From Methylibium sp. Root1272 (GTDB taxonomy: Bacteria; Pseudomonadota; Gammaproteobacteria; Burkholderiales; Burkholderiaceae_C): 64,000 bases of DNA. Made by a program: the position numbers and the translations under genes. The number at the start of each line of letters is the position of its first letter. Within the stretch, counting starts at the first letter, position 1. A model generated the notes under the pieces. That model worked only from the letters and a program-made list of their open reading frames with translations. It had not been told where the DNA came from and did not search any database. The stretch covers positions 68,890-132,889 of the forward strand of contig NZ_LMDY01000001.1 of the NCBI RefSeq assembly GCF_001425905.1, read 5' to 3'. Below are positions 53,051-61,722 of the stretch, piece by piece.

Positions 53051-53431
53051 CTAGAAGCAGTCGGGGTCGGGCTTCTTCAACCGACAACTCCAACGAAAGC
53101 CTTCGACGCCCTGCTTGGCCGACCGTCGCAGCACGGCGGTCGGCTCGTTCGCGATCGCATCGGGCAGCGGCACGGCCAGCGGCGCGCCGGTGGAGTTGGT
53201 GTAGAAGTTGAGGAAGCAGGTTTCGGCGCCGGCACACAGGCTGTCGATCTGCGGCTGGTAGGCCTCGCGCTGGCCGGCCTGGTCGGCCGGCACGATGACC
53301 GAGCGGATGATCCCCTGCCGGCCGGCCACCGGCCAGGCGTCGGCGGCTGCGGCGGGACTGCACGCCAAGCCCGCAGTGCACGCCATGAGCAGCATCAGGA
53401 TCGATCGGCACCGGTCTCTGATCTTGTCCAT
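53051..53431 (-). CDS. Exported cysteine-containing protein of unknown function
   Basis: The 126-residue precursor has a signal peptide ending AAAADA near residue 30. The mature part has four cysteines (SLCAGAETCFLNFY and FRWSCRLKKPDPDCF), likely two disulfides. I recognise no family. GAGGAG precedes the ATG. It lies alone, upstream of dbpA on the same strand but 65 bases from it. Confidence 0.68.
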   Translation of the reverse strand: MDKIRDRCRSILMLLMACTAGLACSPAAAADAWPVAGRQGIIRSVIVPADQAGQREAYQPQIDSLCAGAETCFLNFYTNSTGAPLAVPLPDAIANEPTAVLRRSAKQGVEGFRWSCRLKKPDPDCF

Positions 53432-53705
53432 CGCGTACTCCTCGACCGGAATGGGGGACGGCGCCGCGCATCCGGCAAGGCAGCTCGGCTCGCTCGATGC
53501 TAGCGCGGCATCCGCACGACGGCATGAGATGCCTCAGCTGGAGCGTGGGAATCGTCCGACAGCGCTGCGCGGCGCACGCCGATGGTGAGGTCCCCCGGCG
53601 TTTTCTAAGCTGTCTTCATCGCAACGACGCGAGCCGGTGTCTTCGGCCCCTCGCGATTCCGGGCAGTGCTCCGTGCAATGTCCTCCCCCTTCCAAGGAGA
53701 TAGCC

Positions 53706-54206
53706 ATGAAGATGACCCCACGCACCCTGACCACGATGTCCGCCTCCACCGTCCTGCTCGCCGCGCTGGCGTTGGCCGGCTGCAACCGCAACACCGAGCA
53801 GGCCCAGGCACCCGCCAACGGCGGCGGCACGGTCGCCCAGACCGAACAGCGCATGGAGCAGAAGGTCGACCAGGCGCAGGCCAGCGCCGAGCGCGGCATG
53901 AACAATGCCTCCGACGCCGTCAAGGGTGCCGCCCAGGACGCCACGCAGGCGACCAAGAATGCGGCGGCCGAGGTCGGCGACAAGGTCGGCGACGCAATGA
54001 TCACCACGACGGTCAATGCGGAGCTGGCGAAGGATCCGAAGCTGAGCGCGCTGAAGATCAACGTCGACACGGCAGACGGCAAGGTCGCGTTGCGCGGCAC
54101 GGCACCCGATTCCGCCTCGCGCGAACGGGCGACGCAGCTCGCGATGGCGGTCAAGGGCGTGGTGAGCGTCGACAATCAGCTGACGATCGATCCGTCCAAG
54201 GGCTGA
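53706..54206 (+). CDS. BON-domain lipoprotein
   Basis: The 166-residue precursor has a lipobox ALAGC near residue 21, an Ala/Gln-rich spacer resembling late-embryogenesis-type repeats (KVDQAQASAERGMNNASDAVKGAAQDATQATKNAAAEVGDKVGDA) and a single C-terminal BON domain (ITTTVNAELAKDPKLSALKINVDTADGKVALRGTAPD). BON proteins are periplasmic and often linked to osmotic stress or envelope lipid binding. AAGGAGAT precedes the ATG. It is monocistronic. Confidence 0.85.
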   Translation: MKMTPRTLTTMSASTVLLAALALAGCNRNTEQAQAPANGGGTVAQTEQRMEQKVDQAQASAERGMNNASDAVKGAAQDATQATKNAAAEVGDKVGDAMITTTVNAELAKDPKLSALKINVDTADGKVALRGTAPDSASRERATQLAMAVKGVVSVDNQLTIDPSKG

Positions 54207-54426
54207 CGGTCGCTGAACCTGGTAGCCGTCAAGCTGCCGGGTACTGCGAGACTGCGGGCGTCCACTCGACAGGGTGGCCGCCCGCGGTCGCATGCGGGTC
54301 GTCAACGCAGCCGACCAGGGGCGCGTTGAGGAGTCACGAGGTGCCCGCGTTCGCGTGGCCGGTCGGCTCCGCGATGAAGGTGTGGTTCGGGAGACGCGGG
54401 ACTTCGCTGCCGCAGGAGGCCGTTGT

Positions 54427-54633
54427 ATGAGCGCCCTTTCCGAAACCCGCTACGAAGTCCGCTTCCAGTCGCTGTTCAGCGAGGGGCGTGCGCTGAGCTT
54501 CCCGTGCGATGCGCAGGGCCATGTGCAGATCGACGCGCTGAGCGAACAGGCTCGTCACAATTACCTTTACGCCCGCGTCCTCGTCGGCCGCGAGTACGCG
54601 ACGCCCACCGTGCTCGCACTCTGCGCGCACTGA
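54427..54633 (+). CDS. Small conserved protein of unknown function
   Basis: The 68-residue protein has an AGGAGG site seven bases before the ATG and the core YEVRFQSLFSEGRALSFPCDAQGHVQIDALSEQARHNYLYARVLVGREYATP. Similar short proteins occur in Burkholderiales, but I know no function. No signal peptide or membrane helix is visible. The 220 bases upstream hold no clear gene. Confidence 0.72.
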   Translation: MSALSETRYEVRFQSLFSEGRALSFPCDAQGHVQIDALSEQARHNYLYARVLVGREYATPTVLALCAH

Positions 54634-54655
54634 GTGCCGCGAGCGCGGCGGGCCG

Positions 54656-55681
54656 TCAGCGATCGGCGGCTACCGCCGTGCCAGCGAAGAAGGCCGTGCG
54701 AGCCGCTTCCGGCAGCGAGCGCCCGGTGCGTGCGGCCCGCTCCAGCACGTGCCAGTGGTAGCGATAGCTCGCTCTATCCTGCAGCAGTCCCCGGTGCGCG
54801 ATCGGTGCCCAGTCGGCGGCCTGGGCTGCCAGCAGGATGTCGAGGGCCGCCTCGATCTCGGCCGGCACCGGCGCGAAGGCCTCGATGATGGGGCGGATCT
54901 GGTTGGGGTGGATGCTCCACATGCGCGCGTAGCCCAGCTCGCGCGACGCGCGCGTGGCGGCCTGGGCGATGGCCTGGGTGTCGCTGTATTCGGTGACCAC
55001 GCAGTGCGAGGGCAGCTTGCCGGCTGCGTGGCAGGCCGCCGAGATCTCCAGCTTGGCGCGCAGCACCAGCGGATGGCTGAACTGGCCCGATAGGCTCATG
55101 CCGAAGGCCGGGATCGCGCCGTGATGGGCCGAGACGAAGTCCATCAGCCCGAAGGACAGCGACTCGATCGCCGGCAGCGCCGCGATCGCCTGCACGTCGC
55201 GCAGCGCGCCGTGTGTTTCCACCAGCGCATGCACGGGGATGGCGTGGCTCACGCCCTGCTCGCGGCGGGCCGCTTCGATCGCCGCGATCGCCTCGCGCAG
55301 TTCGGCGACGCCCTGGGCCTTTGGAATCATCAGGTAGGCCAGCCGATCGCCGGCGCCGGCGAGCAGCGTGCGCACGTCCTCGACGAAGCTCGGATGGGGG
55401 TAGGGATGAACGCGCACGCCGACGCGGCCGTGGCGATTGGCGGCGCTCGATACCAGTTCCGCGGCGAGCAGCGCGTGCTCCTGCTCGCCGCCGACCGGCG
55501 CGCCATCCTCGAGGTCGAGCGTCACGTCGAACAGTGCGGTGTCGCCCATGTCCGACTGCAGCGCCAGGGCCTTGCGCATTCGCGGCTCGACGCCGGCGTA
55601 ATGGTCGCAGACCGGCAGGCTCGGCCGGTGCTCGTGGGCGCCGAACAGCGCCTGTAGAGGATGGACAGGAGGGCGGGTCAT
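54656..55681 (-). CDS. HpcH/HpaI aldolase / citrate lyase beta-like protein
   Basis: The 341-residue TIM-barrel protein has [19 protein letters not shown] and [15 protein letters not shown] at the front, [14 protein letters not shown], and [41 protein letters not shown] with the metal-binding Glu and Asp. It is CitE/malyl-CoA lyase-like and probably cleaves or makes a C-C bond with Mg2+. Its placement after mdh in a TCA block suggests a C4- or C5-acid role. The start at 55681 has AGGGAG. Confidence 0.85.
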   Translation of the reverse strand: MTRPPVHPLQALFGAHEHRPSLPVCDHYAGVEPRMRKALALQSDMGDTALFDVTLDLEDGAPVGGEQEHALLAAELVSSAANRHGRVGVRVHPYPHPSFVEDVRTLLAGAGDRLAYLMIPKAQGVAELREAIAAIEAARREQGVSHAIPVHALVETHGALRDVQAIAALPAIESLSFGLMDFVSAHHGAIPAFGMSLSGQFSHPLVLRAKLEISAACHAAGKLPSHCVVTEYSDTQAIAQAATRASRELGYARMWSIHPNQIRPIIEAFAPVPAEIEAALDILLAAQAADWAPIAHRGLLQDRASYRYHWHVLERAARTGRSLPEAARTAFFAGTAVAADR

Positions 55682-55721
55682 CGCGAGGGCTCCCTGCGGA
55701 AACGGCGAGGCGGAATGAAGA

Positions 55722-55749
55722 AGGCCGATCCGTGCAACGGGATCGGCCT
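55722..55749 (-). terminator. Intrinsic-type terminator after mdh
   Basis: AGGCCGATCC at 55722-55731 and GGATCGGCCT at 55740-55749 form a perfect ten-base stem. On the minus strand it is followed by TCTTCATTCC, a moderately U-rich stretch. It lies between mdh and the downstream aldolase gene on the same strand, so it may uncouple their expression. Confidence 0.75.
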
Positions 55750-55773
55750 CGGCGGGCTTCGCTGGGAGGCGAC

Positions 55774-56760
55774 TCAGAGCAGGTGCTTGACGCCGTCCTG
55801 TTCGCCCTGCAGCTCGGCCAGTGTCTTGTTGATGCATTCCTGCGAGAACGCGTCGATCGCGAGGCCTTCGACGATCTTGTACTCGCCGTGGGTGCAGGTG
55901 ACCGGGAAGCCGAACATCACGTCCTTCGGAATGCCGTATTCGCCGTTCGACGGCACGCCCATCGTGACCCAGGCGCCATCGGTGCCCAGCGCCCAGTCGC
56001 GCATGTGGTCGATCGCCGCATTGGCCGCCGAAGCGGCCGACGACAGGCCGCGCGCCTCGATGATCGCGGCGCCGCGCTTGCCGACCGTCGGCAGGAACAC
56101 ATCCTTGTTCCAGACCTGGTCGTTGATCATGTCCTTCACCGATGCGCCGTCGATGGTCGCGAAGCGGTAGTCGGCGTACATCGTCGGCGAGTGGTTGCCC
56201 CACACGGCCAGCTGCTTGATCGACGACACCGGCTTGCCGGTCTTGGCGGCGATCTGCGAGGCGGCGCGGTTGTGGTCCAGACGCAGCATCGCGGTGAAGT
56301 TCTTGCGCGGCAGGTCCGGCGCGGCCTTCATCGCGATGTAGGCGTTGGTGTTGGCCGGGTTGCCGACCACCAGCACCTTGACATTGCGCGAGGCGACGGC
56401 GTTCAGGGCCTTGCCCTGCGCGGTGAAGATGGCGCCATTGATCGACAGCAGTTCGGCACGCTCCATGCCCGGGCCGCGCGGGCGCGATCCGACCAGCAGC
56501 GCGTAGTCGGCGTCCTTGAAGGCGGTCATCGGGTCGCCATGGGCTTCCATGCCGGCGAGCAGCGGGAAGGCGCAGTCTTCCAGTTCCATCATCACGCCCT
56601 TCAGCGCCTTCTGGGCCTTCTCGTCCGGGATCTCGAGCAATTGCAGGATCACGGGCTGGTCCTTGCCCAGCATCTCGCCGGAGGCGATGCGGAACAGCAG
56701 GGCGTAGCCGATCTGGCCAGCAGCACCGGTGACGGCCACGCGGACGGGTTTCTTGCTCAT
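55774..56760 (-). CDS. mdh: Malate dehydrogenase
   Basis: The 328-residue protein is an NAD-dependent MDH of the type common in Burkholderiales: [22 protein letters not shown] for the dinucleotide fold, [24 protein letters not shown] for the mobile loop, [11 protein letters not shown], and the catalytic His in [12 protein letters not shown]. It interconverts malate and oxaloacetate. GGAGC precedes the ATG. The promoter and a nearby operator-like palindrome are recorded separately. Confidence 0.97.
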   Translation of the reverse strand: MSKKPVRVAVTGAAGQIGYALLFRIASGEMLGKDQPVILQLLEIPDEKAQKALKGVMMELEDCAFPLLAGMEAHGDPMTAFKDADYALLVGSRPRGPGMERAELLSINGAIFTAQGKALNAVASRNVKVLVVGNPANTNAYIAMKAAPDLPRKNFTAMLRLDHNRAASQIAAKTGKPVSSIKQLAVWGNHSPTMYADYRFATIDGASVKDMINDQVWNKDVFLPTVGKRGAAIIEARGLSSAASAANAAIDHMRDWALGTDGAWVTMGVPSNGEYGIPKDVMFGFPVTCTHGEYKIVEGLAIDAFSQECINKTLAELQGEQDGVKHLL

Positions 56761-56856
56761 GTCGAAGCTCCGGAAGAAAGGTCAGGGCAGGGAGGGCCGG
56801 CGCAAGCTCGCCTCGAGGCAATGCCGATGCCGGTGACAGCTTGCAAGTGTAAAAGC

Positions 56857-56885
56857 AATCTAGGGGGCAACCCGGGGCTGGTCAA
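56857..56885 (-). promoter_or_regulatory. Sigma70-type promoter of mdh
   Basis: On the minus strand TTGACC (56880-56885) and TAGATT (56857-56862) are separated by exactly 17 bases and face mdh, which starts about 90 bases further on. Both hexamers are close to consensus in an A/T-rich patch. Transcription would begin near 56850. Confidence 0.7.
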
Positions 56886-56892
56886 GATTCTT

Positions 56893-56910
56893 ATGTCTTA
56901 TATAAGACAT
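56893..56910. promoter_or_regulatory. 18-bp perfect palindrome, likely operator of the GntR regulator
   Basis: ATGTCTTATATAAGACAT is a perfect inverted repeat just upstream of the mdh -35 element (centre about 51 bases before the predicted start) and 53 bases upstream of gntR. Its A/T-rich core and GT..AC halves suit a dimeric HutC-subfamily GntR protein. The adjacent gntR makes it the likely binding site. Confidence 0.7.
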
Positions 56911-56962
56911 CTTTCATGGGTCTTGTGGACGACCGAGGGCGCGCTGTGATGCAATCCGCCGC

Positions 56963-57739
56963 ATGGTCAACGCCCTGCCTCCCTCCTTGACTGCAGAGGA
57001 CGCGTCGCTCGAAGCGTCGGGGCCGGCCTTCAGCCCGCTTTATCAGCAGATCAAGGCGCTGATCACGCGCAGCCTGCAGGGTGGCGAATGGCGCCCCGGC
57101 GAGGCGATCCCGAGCGAGATCGAACTGGCGGCGCGCTACAAGGTGAGCCAGGGGACGGTGCGCAAGGCGATCGATGAACTCGCCACCGAGAACCTGGTCG
57201 TGCGCCGCCAGGGCAAGGGCACCTTCGTCGCGACGCACGCGGAGCAGCAGGTGCAGTACCGCTTCCTGCGTCTGGTGCCCGATGCCGAGGGCAAGGTCGG
57301 CACGGTGGAGCGCCGCTTCCTCGACTGCCGGCGCGTGCGGGCGCCGGCCGAAGTGGCACGCGCGCTGGAACTGAAGGCCGGCGAGGCGGTGATCCAGGTC
57401 CGGCGCCTGTTGTCCTTCGGCGGCCGCCCGGTGGTGCTGGACGACATCTGGCTCAACGGCGCGCTGTTCAAGGGGCTCACGGCCGAACGGCTGGCCGAAT
57501 CGCGCGGCGCGCTGTACGCCACCTTCGAGGCCGAGTTCGGCGTGCGGATGATCCGCGCCGAGGAAAAACTGAGGGCGGTGGCCGCGACGGCCGTGGAGGC
57601 CGAGCTGCTGCAGGTGGCGCTCGGCGCGCCCTTGCTGAGCGTCGAGCGACGCACGCTGACCTACGGCGACCGGCCGGTGGAACTGCGCCGCGGCCTCTAC
57701 GACACGGCGCTGCATCACTACAGGAACGAGCTGAGCTGA
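56963..57739 (+). CDS. GntR-family (HutC subfamily) transcriptional regulator
   Basis: The 258-residue protein has an N-terminal winged helix (PLYQQIKALITRSLQGGEWRPGEAIPSEIELAARYKVSQGTVRKAIDELATENLVVRRQGKGTFVA) and a C-terminal UTRA ligand domain (residues about 100-250). It probably binds a small carboxylate or related metabolite. Divergent mdh and downstream sdhCDAB point to control of TCA-cycle genes. It lies 114 bases before sdhC, which has no separate palindrome. Confidence 0.9.
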   Translation: MVNALPPSLTAEDASLEASGPAFSPLYQQIKALITRSLQGGEWRPGEAIPSEIELAARYKVSQGTVRKAIDELATENLVVRRQGKGTFVATHAEQQVQYRFLRLVPDAEGKVGTVERRFLDCRRVRAPAEVARALELKAGEAVIQVRRLLSFGGRPVVLDDIWLNGALFKGLTAERLAESRGALYATFEAEFGVRMIRAEEKLRAVAATAVEAELLQVALGAPLLSVERRTLTYGDRPVELRRGLYDTALHHYRNELS

Positions 57740-57853
57740 GCCAGAACGGAACAGAATCCGGCGTCGGGTGCGCCTCGGCGGTCGTCCGTCTGCTGCGATG
57801 CAACAATGCAATAAACTCGTCGAGTTTCACAGACCAGAACAAGGTGAATGGGT

Positions 57854-58294
57854 ATGGCAGAGACCAGCGTGAAAACAGGCCGGCCGCGTCCGGTCCACCG
57901 CAACATCCACGTTAGCCAGATCATCGGCTATCGGCTGCCCCCCGCGGGCATCGTGTCGATCCTGCATCGCATCAGTGGCGCGATCATGTTCCTGCTGCTG
58001 CCGTTCATCGTCTGGCTGTTCGACACCAGCCTGAGCTCCGAGATCTCCTACGAGACCTTCACCAGCGCCTTCGTCGCCGGCATCGGCTACGTGCCGGGCT
58101 GGTTCGTCAAGCTGGTGGCGCTGGCGCTGATCTGGGCCTACCTGCTGCACTTCATCGCCGGCGTGCGCCATCTGTGGATGGACATGACGCATGCCGTCAG
58201 CAAGGAGGCGGGGCACAACTCGGCGCTGGTCACCCTGGGCCTGAGCACGGTGCTGACGCTCGCGCTGATGGGCAAGCTGTTCGGCTGGTACTGA
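57854..58294 (+). CDS. sdhC: Succinate dehydrogenase cytochrome b556 subunit
   Basis: The 146-residue subunit has three membrane helices. RPVHRNIHVSQIIGYRLPPAGIVSILHRISGAIMF carries the quinone-site Ser and Arg, and HFIAGVRHLWMD holds a heme-ligand His. With SdhD it anchors the SdhAB complex and passes electrons to quinone. I chose the ATG at 57854; the ATG two codons earlier has AAGG too close. It begins the sdhCDAB-E operon. Confidence 0.95.
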   Translation: MAETSVKTGRPRPVHRNIHVSQIIGYRLPPAGIVSILHRISGAIMFLLLPFIVWLFDTSLSSEISYETFTSAFVAGIGYVPGWFVKLVALALIWAYLLHFIAGVRHLWMDMTHAVSKEAGHNSALVTLGLSTVLTLALMGKLFGWY

Positions 58295-58337
58295 GAAGCG
58301 AAGAACGAGAAATCAGAGACAACGCGGATCGATCAAC

Positions 58338-58700
58338 ATGACACAGAACTACGGATCCAAGCGCATCGTCGTCGGTGCGCACTACGGTCTGCGCGACTGG
58401 CTCAGCCAGCGCGTCACGGCCGCACTGATGGCGGTCTTCACCATCGTGCTGATCGCCCAGGTGCTGTTCGGCGCGCCGATGGGCTACGAGCGCTGGGCCG
58501 GGATCTTCTCGTCGCAGTGGATGAAGGTGCTGACCTTCATCGTCATCGTGTCGCTGGCCTGGCATGCCTGGGTCGGCGTGCGCGACATCTGGATGGACTA
58601 CGTCAAGCCCGTCGGCGTGCGCCTGCTGCTGCAGGTGCTGACGATCTCGTGGCTGGTCGGTTGCGCCGGCTGGGCGATCCAAGTGCTGTGGAGGCTGTGA
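58338..58700 (+). CDS. sdhD: Succinate dehydrogenase membrane anchor subunit
   Basis: The 120-residue protein has three membrane helices and the family pattern: IVVGAHYGLRDWLSQRVTAALMAVF, then AWHAWVGVRDIWMDYVKP, which holds the heme-ligand His and the quinone-site Tyr-type position. It pairs with SdhC. The gap to sdhA is four bases, so translation is coupled. Confidence 0.95.
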   Translation: MTQNYGSKRIVVGAHYGLRDWLSQRVTAALMAVFTIVLIAQVLFGAPMGYERWAGIFSSQWMKVLTFIVIVSLAWHAWVGVRDIWMDYVKPVGVRLLLQVLTISWLVGCAGWAIQVLWRL

Positions 58701-58704
58701 AACC

Positions 58705-60495
58705 ATGACGACCAAGCTTCCGACCCGCAAGTTCGACGTCGTGATCGTCGGAGCCGGCGGCTCCGGCATGCGCGCCTCGCTGCAACTCGCCCGTGCCGGC
58801 CTGAACGTGGCCGTGCTGTCCAAGGTGTTCCCGACCCGCTCGCACACCGTCGCCGCGCAGGGAGGCATCGGTGCCTCGCTCGGCAACATGTCCGAGGACA
58901 ACTGGCATTACCACTTCTTCGACACCGTCAAGGGCTCCGACTGGCTCGGCGACCAGGACGCGATCGAGTTCATGTGCCGCGAGGCGCCGAAGGTCGTCTA
59001 CGAGCTCGAGCACCTCGGGATGCCGTTCGACCGCAACCCGGACGGCACGATCTACCAGCGCCCGTTCGGCGGCCACACGGCCAACTACGGCGAAAAGCCG
59101 GTGCAGCGCGCCTGCGCCGCCGCCGACCGCACCGGCCACGCGATGCTGCACACGCTGTACCAGCAGAACGTCAAGGCGCGCACGCAGTTCTTCGTCGAGT
59201 GGATGGCGCTCGACCTGATCCGCGACGGTGACGGCGATGTCGTCGGCGTCACGGCGCTCGAGATGGAGACCGGCGACCTCCACGTGCTGCAGGGCAAGAC
59301 CGTGCTGCTCGCCACCGGCGGGGCGGGGCGCATCTTCGCGGCGAGCACCAACGCCTTCATCAACACCGGCGACGGCCTGGGCATGGCGGCTCGCGCCGAC
59401 ATCCCGCTCGAGGACATGGAGTTCTGGCAGTTCCACCCGACCGGCGTGCACAACGCCGGCGTGCTGCTGACCGAAGGCTGCCGCGGCGAGGGCGCGATCC
59501 TGCGCAACAGCAACGGCGAGCGCTTCATGGAGCGTTACGCACCGACGCTGAAAGACCTGGCGCCGCGCGACTTCGTCTCGCGCTGCATGGATCAGGAGAT
59601 CAAGGAAGGGCGCGGCTGCGGTCCGAACAAGGACTACATCCAGCTCGACATGACCCACCTGGGTGGCGAGACCATCCTGAAGCGCCTGCCCAGCGTGTTC
59701 GAGATCGGCCACAACTTCGCCAACGTCGACATCACCAAGGAGCCGATCCCGGTGGTGCCGACCATCCACTACCAGATGGGTGGCATCCCGACCAACGTCC
59801 ACGGCCAGGTGGTGGTGCCCAAGAACGGCAAGCCCAACGACATCGTCAACGGCCTCTACGCCGTCGGCGAGTGCGCGTGCGTCAGCGTGCACGGCGCCAA
59901 TCGCCTGGGTACGAACTCCCTGCTCGACCTGCTGGTGTTCGGCCGCGCGGCGGGCAACCACATCGTCGAGTTCAACGAGAAGAACAAGCTCCACAAGCCA
60001 TTGCCCGCCGATGCCGCCGACCGCACGCTGGCGCGCCTGGCCCGGCTGGACGGCAGCAACAGCGGCGAGTACGCCCAGGACGTGGCGAACGACATCCGCG
60101 CGGCGATGCAGCAGCACGCGGGCGTGTTCCGTACCCAGGCGATGCTGGACGAAGGCGTCAGCAAGATCGCCGCGGTGGCCCAGCGCGTGCAGAACATCGC
60201 GCTGAAGGACAAGTCCAAGGTCTTCAATACTGCGCGCATCGAGGCGCTGGAAGTCGAGAACCTGATCGAGGCGGCGCAGGCCACCATCGTGTCGGCGGCG
60301 GCGCGCAAGGAGAGCCGTGGGGCGCACACCGTCAACGACTACGGCGACACGGCCGAGCATCCGAATGGCCGCAACGACGCCGTGTGGATGAAGCACACCC
60401 TCTGGTACAGCGAAGGCAATCGGCTCGACTACAAGCCGGTCAACCTGACGCCGATGTCGGTCGAGTCGATCCCCCCCAAGGTCCGCACGTTCTGA
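58705..60495 (+). CDS. sdhA: Succinate dehydrogenase flavoprotein subunit
   Basis: The 596-residue subunit has the FAD motif VVIVGAGGSGMRASLQLARAG, the covalent-FAD His in TRSHTVAAQGG near residue 48, the active-site HPTGV, and the late catalytic Arg in the CVSVHGANRLGTNSLLDL region. It oxidises succinate to fumarate and passes electrons to SdhB. Length and motifs are normal. The next annotated subunit begins only after a 115-base gap. Confidence 0.98.
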   Translation: MTTKLPTRKFDVVIVGAGGSGMRASLQLARAGLNVAVLSKVFPTRSHTVAAQGGIGASLGNMSEDNWHYHFFDTVKGSDWLGDQDAIEFMCREAPKVVYELEHLGMPFDRNPDGTIYQRPFGGHTANYGEKPVQRACAAADRTGHAMLHTLYQQNVKARTQFFVEWMALDLIRDGDGDVVGVTALEMETGDLHVLQGKTVLLATGGAGRIFAASTNAFINTGDGLGMAARADIPLEDMEFWQFHPTGVHNAGVLLTEGCRGEGAILRNSNGERFMERYAPTLKDLAPRDFVSRCMDQEIKEGRGCGPNKDYIQLDMTHLGGETILKRLPSVFEIGHNFANVDITKEPIPVVPTIHYQMGGIPTNVHGQVVVPKNGKPNDIVNGLYAVGECACVSVHGANRLGTNSLLDLLVFGRAAGNHIVEFNEKNKLHKPLPADAADRTLARLARLDGSNSGEYAQDVANDIRAAMQQHAGVFRTQAMLDEGVSKIAAVAQRVQNIALKDKSKVFNTARIEALEVENLIEAAQATIVSAAARKESRGAHTVNDYGDTAEHPNGRNDAVWMKHTLWYSEGNRLDYKPVNLTPMSVESIPPKVRTF

Positions 60496-60500
60496 ACGCC

Positions 60501-60614
60501 ATGAAAGTTTCAACTTCCTTGAATTTGCGGGCCGTGCGCCGGGCCGCTCCCAAGCCGGCCCGCATCCCCTCGGGGGATCGGCCGATGTATCCATCGGACG
60601 AGGGGCACCTATGA
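60501..60614 (+). CDS. Possible 37-codon leader ORF between sdhA and sdhB
   Basis: An ATG five bases after sdhA opens a 37-residue ORF (MKVSTSLNLRAVRRAAPK...) whose stop overlaps the sdhB start as ATGA. It has no clear ribosome binding site, and its DNA carries two small hairpins (60564-60578 and 60582-60597) like other intergenic repeats. It may couple sdhB translation to sdhA or may be accidental. I list it with low confidence. Confidence 0.3.
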   Translation: MKVSTSLNLRAVRRAAPKPARIPSGDRPMYPSDEGHL

Positions 60615-61315
60615 CCAAGCGCACTTTCCAGATCTACCGCTACGACCCGGACACCGACGCCAAGCCCTACATGCAGACCCTTGAGGTCGAGCTCGACGGT
60701 TCCGAGCGCATGCTGCTGGACGCGTTGAACAAGCTCAAGGCGGTCGACCCGAGCCTGAGCTTCCGTCGTTCCTGCCGCGAGGGCGTTTGCGGCTCGGACG
60801 CGATGAACATCAACGGCAAGAACGGCCTGGCCTGCCTGACCAACATGCGCACGCTGCCGGGGACCGTGGTGCTCAAGCCGCTGCCGGGGCTGCCGGTGAT
60901 CCGCGACCTGATCGTGGACATGACGCAGTTCTTCAAGCAATACAACTCGATCAAGCCCTATCTCGTCAACGACGAAGTGCCGCCCGAGAAGGAGCGCCTG
61001 CAGTCGCCGGAGGAGCGTGACGAGCTCAATGGCCTGTACGAGTGCATCCTGTGCGCGAGCTGCTCCACCAGCTGCCCGAGCTTCTGGTGGAACCCCGACA
61101 AGTTCGTCGGTCCGGCCGGGCTGCTGCAGGCCTACCGTTTCATCGCCGACAGCCGCGACCAGGACACCGCGGGGCGCCTCGACAACCTCGAGGATCCCTA
61201 CCGCCTGTTCCGTTGCCACACGATCATGAACTGCGTCGATGTCTGCCCGAAGGGCCTGAACCCGACCAAGGCGATCGGCAAGATCAAGGAACTGATGGTG
61301 CGCCGCGCCGTCTGA
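60611..61315 (+). CDS. sdhB: Succinate dehydrogenase iron-sulfur subunit
   Basis: The 234-residue protein has the N-terminal 2Fe-2S domain (FRRSCREGVCGSDAMNINGKNGLACLTNM) and the C-terminal CILCASCSTSCPSFWW and CHTIMNCVDVCPKGL cluster motifs for 4Fe-4S and 3Fe-4S. It carries electrons from SdhA to the membrane quinone site. The ATG overlaps the small upstream ORF stop. An sdhE gene follows after 22 bases. Confidence 0.98.
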   Translation: MTKRTFQIYRYDPDTDAKPYMQTLEVELDGSERMLLDALNKLKAVDPSLSFRRSCREGVCGSDAMNINGKNGLACLTNMRTLPGTVVLKPLPGLPVIRDLIVDMTQFFKQYNSIKPYLVNDEVPPEKERLQSPEERDELNGLYECILCASCSTSCPSFWWNPDKFVGPAGLLQAYRFIADSRDQDTAGRLDNLEDPYRLFRCHTIMNCVDVCPKGLNPTKAIGKIKELMVRRAV

Positions 61316-61337
61316 ACCGACCCGGCAGACGAACCGC

Positions 61338-61625
61338 ATGGCCCCCGCGCTCGACGATCCGTTGCTGAGTTCCGCTGCGCTGAGCAAGCTGCGCTGGCGC
61401 TGCCGGCGGGGCCTGCTCGAGAACGACCTGTTCATCGAACGTTTCTTTTTGCGGCACGAGGCCACGCTGACCGAACGCCAGGCCGTGGGCCTGGAAGCGC
61501 TGATGGACCTGCCAGACAACGATCTGCTGGACCTGTTGCTGGTGCGCAGGCAGCCCGAGGCCGAACTCGACCGCCCCGAGGTTCGCCTGGTGCTCGATCA
61601 GCTGCGCACGCCGCGCCCCGCCTGA
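61338..61625 (+). CDS. sdhE: SdhE/CptB-type FAD assembly factor
   Basis: The 95-residue protein has the R-G-x-x-E signature in [14 protein letters not shown] and the closing [18 protein letters not shown] pattern. SdhE helps attach FAD to SdhA. Its place directly after sdhB fits that role. I see no membrane segment. The gltA gene follows 97 bases later after a pyrimidine-rich tract. Confidence 0.93.
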   Translation: MAPALDDPLLSSAALSKLRWRCRRGLLENDLFIERFFLRHEATLTERQAVGLEALMDLPDNDLLDLLLVRRQPEAELDRPEVRLVLDQLRTPRPA

Positions 61626-61637
61626 CGCCACGCCGCA

Positions 61638-61699
61638 CTCCTTTTCGCTTTCGTCCCTCGCTCTTTGTCCCTCGTCCCGCTCCGTTTCGTCTCCCTTCG
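61638..61699 (+). promoter_or_regulatory. A-free pyrimidine-rich tract before gltA
   Basis: These 62 bases contain no A, nine G and 53 pyrimidines, with GTCCCTCG twice. C-rich, G-poor RNA of this length suits Rho loading (a rut-like site), so transcripts from sdh may terminate here. It could also be part of the gltA leader. I cannot tell which. Confidence 0.4.
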
Positions 61700-61722
61700 A
61701 AGTCTCTAGCCAAGGAACTGCC

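Noticed and set aside
54656-56821. A single 721-codon reading frame covering the CitE-like gene and mdh
   Set aside because: The first half is the wrong frame over mdh; only the last 341 codons match a family.
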